Made by a program: the position numbers and the translations under genes. A DNA stretch of 64,000 nt, taken from PALSA-1444 sp964291045 (GTDB taxonomy: Bacteria > Chlamydiota > Chlamydiia > Chlamydiales > Rhabdochlamydiaceae). The stretch's first letter is position 1, and the number at the start of each line of letters is the position of its first letter. The DNA lies in assembly GCF_964291045.1 (NCBI RefSeq), contig NZ_OZ197277.1:1488001-1552000 (forward strand), read 5' to 3'. The notes beneath the pieces are model-generated. The model was given only the letters and a program-made list of their open reading frames with translations, had not been told where the DNA came from and searched no databases. This document shows, piece by piece, positions 60,187-64,000 of this stretch.

Positions 60187-61086
60187 TTAAGAAGAAAGTT
60201 CTTTTTTAGGATACAAGAGATAAATGAGAACATTCCCTAAAATAATAAGTAAAGTTCCTATCCATGTTGTCACACTAAAAGATGTCCCCCACAAGAAGTT
60301 ATCAAGTAACACCGCCCAAATCACGGTTGAGTACATAAGAGGAGCTAAAAACCTAGCAGGCGCGTGTTTAAGAGCATACGTATACGACTGCTGATAGAGA
60401 AAGCCAGCTACTCCAATAAAAAGAAGAGAGGGAAATTGACTGAAGGTTAGATCTCCCCAGCTTCTTTGTACACTTAAAAACGTAAGAGGCGCTGTAAAGA
60501 GAAAGGCTAAGAGAAAGACATAAAAGTTAATACGGTAGAGTGGTTCTTCATAATGCGCAAAACGGATGGACACTAAACTCACCGCTCCAAAAATACCTGC
60601 AATGACAGCGAGGAGCATGCCGTAGCTCCACTCTACTTTTCCTGGCATGAGGACAACGATCACGCCGATTAAAGAGACTCCAAATCCCCACCACAGTTTA
60701 TGATCAATCGGCACCTTTTTCCAAAGGTAAGTGATGATCGGAACAAAAAGAGGGAGCATGTTATACAGTAAGCTTGTCATCCCGACAGAGAGGTTTCTTA
60801 AAGCTGCGCAGTAAAGATAAATACTTGCCATCGAAGCCAAGACTCTTACAATATAAAAAAACCAAGAACCTGGCTTAAGATCAAGCCGGCTCCCTCTATT
60901 TTGATACATCATCCAAGGGATAAAAAGAAGAAATGAGAGGAGATACCTCCAAAATAAGATCCCTTGAACAGAGAGTTGCCCCATCTCTTTTTTAATAGCC
61001 GCACTTAAGAGTGCGTAGATAAAGCAAGCAAAGAGCATGCTGGGAACAGCTAAGTGAAGATGCGAGATAGGTTTGATAGATGCCAT
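60187..61086 (-). CDS. EamA/DMT-superfamily transporter
   Basis: 299 residues with ten hydrophobic helices arranged as two EamA repeats (first about 5-145: MLFACFIYALLSAAIKKEMG, LYCAALRNLSVGMTSLLYNM; second about 150-295: YGMLLAVIAGIFGAVSLVSI, YTYALKHAPARFLAPLMYST). The C-terminus ends in a Lys-rich cytoplasmic tail. It moves a small metabolite across the inner membrane. Chlamydial members of the superfamily include a SAM transporter, but the substrate here cannot be read from sequence. It converges with the Fic gene, 13 nt apart. Confidence 0.88.
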   Translation of the reverse strand: MASIKPISHLHLAVPSMLFACFIYALLSAAIKKEMGQLSVQGILFWRYLLSFLLFIPWMMYQNRGSRLDLKPGSWFFYIVRVLASMASIYLYCAALRNLSVGMTSLLYNMLPLFVPIITYLWKKVPIDHKLWWGFGVSLIGVIVVLMPGKVEWSYGMLLAVIAGIFGAVSLVSIRFAHYEEPLYRINFYVFLLAFLFTAPLTFLSVQRSWGDLTFSQFPSLLFIGVAGFLYQQSYTYALKHAPARFLAPLMYSTVIWAVLLDNFLWGTSFSVTTWIGTLLIILGNVLIYLLYPKKELSS

Positions 61087-61149
61087 AATTCTGCCTCATA
61101 TCAAGTTATCTTGTTATCAGCAATACCAGAATGGATAGATCTTATGATT

Positions 61150-61851
61150 TTATGAAGAGGCGCTGTATTGACGGACAGTAATGCCGTGATTTTTCAGCTG
61201 GGGATGCGCCTCTATCCACTTAAAACAATTCTTACCTAATCTAATGGGAGTATTAATCTTCACTCCTTCCCAAAGAAATGTAGTAGGAACCGAGTGATTT
61301 CTTAGCCATTTAAGAAGCTCTGAAAAAACAGCTGCATTACTAAACGTTTTATCTCCCCATGTTTTTTGATAGGTCCCTTGGACTGGATCAAAAAAGATCT
61401 GAGGAAATCCAAATTGGAGTCCCCAAGATACAGCATCAAGACTCATCACCATCGGATGAATTTTATGATCGACTTTGGAAGGAAAAAATTTATGATGTTG
61501 TAGCTGAATGAGCGGGGCTGCAAGTTTTGCCATCCATCCATTAGGTCTGATCTCTTCTGGATAAATCGCACCTCTATCTCTTGTTAAAACAGAAGAAATG
61601 ACTCTGCGGCTAGGGTCCATAAAGACCCCATCTTGAAGATGAGAGATATAGAGCGCATACTCTTCTAAAAACTCTTGCTTCTGAACTTCAAGGCTCTCTA
61701 AAGGAAGAATGGATCCTACAGCATAAATATGTAAAGGCGCTATCCATTCAAGACAGAGTCTCATCTCTTCTTGATCTAGAAGCACTTGTTGCTTTAGCCA
61801 TTTGGAAACAGAAAAAGCAGGAGGTTTTTTACTTTGAGGAAGAGATATCAT
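61150..61851 (-). CDS. Hypothetical protein downstream of lspA
   Basis: 233 residues from the ATG at 61851 (AAGGA a few nt upstream), overlapping the lspA stop by 23 bp; a frame to 61896 lies deeper within lspA and lacks a ribosome site. I recognise no domain. Features are WLKQQVLLDQEEMRLCLEWI, VFMDPSRRVISSVLTRDRGA, VMSLDAVSWGLQFGFPQIFF and WEGVKINTPIRLGKNCFKWI, suggesting a globular alpha/beta protein. No signal peptide. Its coupling to lspA, dksA-like and nrdR suggests a housekeeping role of unknown nature. Confidence 0.65.
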   Translation of the reverse strand: MISLPQSKKPPAFSVSKWLKQQVLLDQEEMRLCLEWIAPLHIYAVGSILPLESLEVQKQEFLEEYALYISHLQDGVFMDPSRRVISSVLTRDRGAIYPEEIRPNGWMAKLAAPLIQLQHHKFFPSKVDHKIHPMVMSLDAVSWGLQFGFPQIFFDPVQGTYQKTWGDKTFSNAAVFSELLKWLRNHSVPTTFLWEGVKINTPIRLGKNCFKWIEAHPQLKNHGITVRQYSASS

Positions 61852-62389
61852 ATTTCCTTGACGATTGAATCTGTAATACAGCAATCCACATGACACCTAT
61901 TACAATAGCTGCATCAGCTACATTAAAGACAGGATAAGAATAGCCCCAAAAAATGAGATGGATCATGTCGACAACATGACCATAGAGGAAATAGTCGAGG
62001 ATATTTCCCACACCGCCTGCCGCAATGAGCGCAAGAGGGATATAATACTTTGGTAATTTTGATGAGGTATACAAAGACTTCAAAAGAAAAAAAACGATGA
62101 TAAACCGTAATATGACGATTTGAGTTTGAAAATGACTCCCTAGTCCCCACGCTGCCCCGTAATTTGAGACATAGTGAATGCAGCAGTCAATTCCTAAACA
62201 TTGAAATACAGGGATGCCCCCAAACGGGAACATCCAAAAATAGGGACCTGAAAGAGGGAGGTTTTGCACCACCCATTTTTTAGAAAGAAGATCTAAGAGC
62301 AAAATCACAAATAAAATCATGAGAGGAAGTAAAGGGTTACTTTTCTCTTTTTTACTGAAATCTTGCTGCCTTAGCTTCTCCCCTTTCAT
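61829..62389 (-). CDS. lspA: Lipoprotein signal peptidase
   Basis: 186 residues, four membrane helices. The two catalytic Asp residues are in GGVGNILDYFLYGHVVDMIH and PVFNVADAAIVIGV, both on the family motifs. VSNYGAAWGLGSHFQ is the conserved NxGAAFG-like motif. A longer N-terminus (about 20 residues) precedes the first helix. It cleaves prolipoproteins such as the LptE-like protein and feeds Lnt. It abuts the dksA-like gene (no gap), in the C. trachomatis order nrdR-dksA-lspA. Confidence 0.94.
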   Translation of the reverse strand: MKGEKLRQQDFSKKEKSNPLLPLMILFVILLLDLLSKKWVVQNLPLSGPYFWMFPFGGIPVFQCLGIDCCIHYVSNYGAAWGLGSHFQTQIVILRFIIVFFLLKSLYTSSKLPKYYIPLALIAAGGVGNILDYFLYGHVVDMIHLIFWGYSYPVFNVADAAIVIGVMWIAVLQIQSSRKYDISSSK

Positions 62390-62764
62390 TTAAGAAAAGA
62401 GCCCTTTTTCAAGCATTTCTTGAGATTTTACCGTCATGGTAGCATAAGGTATTGCTTCTAAACGAGGCAGTGGAATCTCTTCTTCTGAAATATCACAGAT
62501 ACCATAGGTGTTTTCATCAATTTTTTCTAAAGCTCTATCAATTTGTCTAATGATTTTATACTCTTCGTCAGACACTTGAAGACTCACATTCCGATAAAAA
62601 TCGTCTGTGCCTTCATCAGCCTGGTGCTGAGAATACCCTTTTGAGTCATCAGATGTTTTCACTTCTTGATTCACATTATGAACAATTTGAGAAAATTGAG
62701 CTTTGAGTTCTAGGAGTTTTTTGCGGAATTTTTCAATTTCAGTTTTTGTGAGAGGCATGTTCAC
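62390..62764 (-). CDS. dksA: DksA/TraR-family transcription factor lacking the zinc-finger cysteines
   Basis: 124 residues. A coiled coil (KFRKKLLELKAQFSQIVHNV, then a second helix DEEYKIIRQIDRALEKIDEN) leads to TYGICDISEEEIPLPRLEAI. In classical DksA four Cys bind zinc here; only one Cys is visible and the last positions are replaced, so no zinc finger forms. DksA-type proteins enter the RNA polymerase secondary channel. The conserved acidic tip (around TSDDSKGYSQHQADEGTD) is present. It overlaps nrdR by 26 bp. Confidence 0.88.
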   Translation of the reverse strand: MNMPLTKTEIEKFRKKLLELKAQFSQIVHNVNQEVKTSDDSKGYSQHQADEGTDDFYRNVSLQVSDEEYKIIRQIDRALEKIDENTYGICDISEEEIPLPRLEAIPYATMTVKSQEMLEKGLFS

Positions 62765-63233
62765 CTTCCTTCGTTAACGCTTCTTCTTCGATCGAAATAC
62801 TTTGAATTTCATCCATGAGTTCGTCCATATCTTTAAACCGACGGTACACACAGGCAAAACGGATATAAGAAACAGTATCTAACCCTTTTAGGTGACGCAT
62901 CACAATGGCACCTAACTCTGTTGTACTGATTTCCCGGATTTGCCGCTCCATTAAAGTGGCAGTAATTTGAGAGGCAAGGGATAACACTTGCTCATGACTA
63001 ATTCTCGTATGGCGGCAGGCAGCATCAAGACCTCTCACCAATTTATCTTGCTGAAAGTCTTCATACCTACCATCTCGTTTGTGCACTTGAATGGTGAGAT
63101 CAACCGTTTCAAATGTTGTAAATCTTTTCTGACACTCTAAGCACTCTCTTCGCCGTCTGATTGCATTTTGCTCAATCGCGTTACGAGAATCAGTGACTTT
63201 AGATTCAGAGTGATTACAAAAGGGACATAACAT
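62739..63233 (-). CDS. nrdR: Transcriptional repressor NrdR
   Basis: 164 residues. The zinc ribbon uses C3, C6, C31 and C34 (MLCPFCNHSESKVTDSR, CLECQKRFTTFE). The ATP cone follows (VHKRDGRYEDFQQDKLVRGL) with the standard end VSYIRFACVYRRFKDMDELM. NrdR binds NrdR boxes upstream of ribonucleotide reductase genes; no such gene is in this window. It is first in the nrdR-dksA-lspA transcript, and its stop overlaps the dksA-like start. Confidence 0.95.
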   Translation of the reverse strand: MLCPFCNHSESKVTDSRNAIEQNAIRRRRECLECQKRFTTFETVDLTIQVHKRDGRYEDFQQDKLVRGLDAACRHTRISHEQVLSLASQITATLMERQIREISTTELGAIVMRHLKGLDTVSYIRFACVYRRFKDMDELMDEIQSISIEEEALTKEGEHASHKN

Positions 63234-63542
63234 ACTATTTCTCTTCTATTTTTACTTAAGAGTCCTTATTGCCTGTTTTAAAGAGAGACCGATTTTTTGA
63301 AAAGTCAAACCTGCTTAAGCGCTCTTTTTTTAAGAGATAATATTCTATTTCTCTTCCCTTTTAAGCAAGAATCTTCCAAGAACTTTATCCCTTCATTTGC
63401 CTCATTTTCTTTGTGTTATCGATCAACATATCTTCTTTTATTCAAGATCATCACACACTCATCAAAGGCAATGCTTAAATTATAAAGTGCTTACTTGAAA
63501 ATGGCAATCATATCCTTGCAAAAGAAAAACTCAGCTAGAAAA
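63234..63542. other. Intergenic region upstream of nrdR
   Basis: About 300 bp, AT-rich. A short plus-strand frame (63297-63485) has no ribosome site or protein-like composition. The nrdR promoter must lie here but I cannot pick boxes reliably. Confidence 0.4.
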
Positions 63543-63580
63543 GGGGTTCTCTAAGCTGACGCGTCAGTGCGAGAAAACCC
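63539..63580 (-). terminator. Terminator-like hairpin after the gene at the right edge
   Basis: On the minus strand GGGTTTTCTC and GAGAACCCC pair around an inner perfect 12-bp palindrome CTGACGCGTCAG (63556-63567), then TTTT. It follows the stop at 63601 by about 20 nt. Confidence 0.55.
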
Positions 63581-63600
63581 TCCTCTTCAGCTAGAGTAGC

Positions 63601-64000
63601 TTAATTTTTTTCTGGCTGTATACGAAGCCCTTTTTGATAGAAAAGCTCAACCGTATAGGTCGCTCTCTTATGATGCTCTTTCCAATAAAACACCGTTTTT
63701 TTGAGCTGAATCAAGAGATAATTCATCACAGAGATCATCTTTTCTGTGTTCTCCTCATGGGTTTTCTCACCTAAGGAAGAATCTGTTGAAATCAATCTCC
63801 CTGTTAACGGATTTAGCCGGCCCTGCACGTAGGCCTCTATACTTTTACTTATCACCACACTTCCCATAGTGCCCCCTTGCATCCGGAGATGAATAGCTGA
63901 GGGAAAAGATTTTTCTATTTGTAAACACGTTTTAAACTGTTTCCATGTTTTAAAATATTTGTCTCCAAAAGTGATTGTTTCTCCGCCTGGTTGCCAGATC
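63601..64000 (-). CDS. Unidentified protein, 5' end beyond the window
   Basis: A minus-strand frame open from the right edge to a stop at 63601, showing 132 residues of the C-terminus. The visible part reads WQPGGETITFGDKYFKTWKQ, then SFPSAIHLRMQGGTMGSVVI, then RLNPLTGRLISTDSSLGEKT, and ends with LFYQKGLRIQPEKN. The beta-rich IHLRMQGGTMGSVVISKS with the preceding PGGETITFG faintly recalls the C-terminal part of FtsQ-type division proteins. I do not trust this enough to name it. An internal ATG at 63882 is not the true start, because the coding pattern continues upstream. Confidence 0.6.
   Translation of the reverse strand, partial: IWQPGGETITFGDKYFKTWKQFKTCLQIEKSFPSAIHLRMQGGTMGSVVISKSIEAYVQGRLNPLTGRLISTDSSLGEKTHEENTEKMISVMNYLLIQLKKTVFYWKEHHKRATYTVELFYQKGLRIQPEKN

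Noticed and set aside
63297..63485. 62-codon plus-strand frame upstream of nrdR
   Set aside because: No ribosome site; rich in Phe/Ser/Leu, as expected of random AT-rich DNA.

Overview
The window comes from a member of the Chlamydiota, most likely an environmental (non-Chlamydiaceae) lineage. The strongest evidence is gene order. gap-rplQ-rpoA-rpsK-rpsM-secY-rplO-rpsE-rplR-rplF-rpsH-rplE-rplX-rplN-rpsQ-rpmC-rplP-rpsC-rplV-rpsS-rplB-rplW-rplD-rplC is followed by an unknown gene and then fmt-lpxA-fabZ-lpxC-lnt, as I recall it from Chlamydia trachomatis. The ribosomal block also lacks rpsJ, rpsN, rpmD and rpmJ, as in Chlamydia. uhpC next to dnaE, nrdR-dksA-lspA, and a SurA-like gene before rsmA point the same way. 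The accessory genes (leucine-rich-repeat E3 ligase, giant TPR-like protein, Fic protein, two different AAA-type ATPases, decayed transposases) are typical of amoeba-associated chlamydiae and not of the reduced animal pathogens.

Layout. 1-1385: an outer-membrane beta-barrel protein cut by the left edge and an unknown gene upstream of it. 1680-4309: a glycosyltransferase plus asparagine synthetase pair on the plus strand. 4310-8175: an accessory patch with a PD-(D/E)XK-type AAA-ATPase, the decayed 3' end of a second copy of it, and an orphan antitoxin. 8182-14575: a tightly coupled six-gene minus-strand operon (epimerase, histidine phosphatase, glycosyltransferase, radical SAM enzyme, WG-repeat/methyltransferase fusion, acetyltransferase) that looks like a small glycan or metabolite pathway. 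14660-16239: a broken IS5-family element inserted in what looks like the end of another transposase gene, next to tRNA-Leu. 16514-37095: the conserved chlamydial core (gap, RNA polymerase alpha, ribosomal proteins, SecY, a Cap1-position gene, fmt, lipid A enzymes, apolipoprotein N-acyltransferase, DoxX). 37325-41561: rRNA methyltransferases, a SurA-like chaperone and a D,D-carboxypeptidase.

41674-49563 is the most striking accessory region. An 868-residue leucine-rich-repeat protein carries a C-terminal domain matching the NEL class of bacterial E3 ubiquitin ligases, including a C-x-D catalytic motif. It is followed by a small unknown gene and a 1267-residue protein with sixteen tandem 41-residue TPR-like repeats. 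Both large genes show very recent internal repeat amplification. 49819-57117 returns to core functions (LptE-like and BamD-like envelope proteins, pterin dehydratase, UhpC, DnaE). 57514-60173 is a second accessory patch (ATPase, Fic protein with a repeat-rich upstream region). 60187-64000 holds a DMT transporter, an unknown gene, lspA, dksA-like, nrdR and a gene cut by the right edge.

The genes fit an obligate intracellular bacterium. It imports hexose phosphate (UhpC) and makes its own lipid A and lipoproteins. It probably manipulates host ubiquitin signalling through the LRR-NEL protein, and perhaps other host processes through the Fic and repeat proteins. All function calls are by reading motifs and recalled family knowledge; no database search was run.
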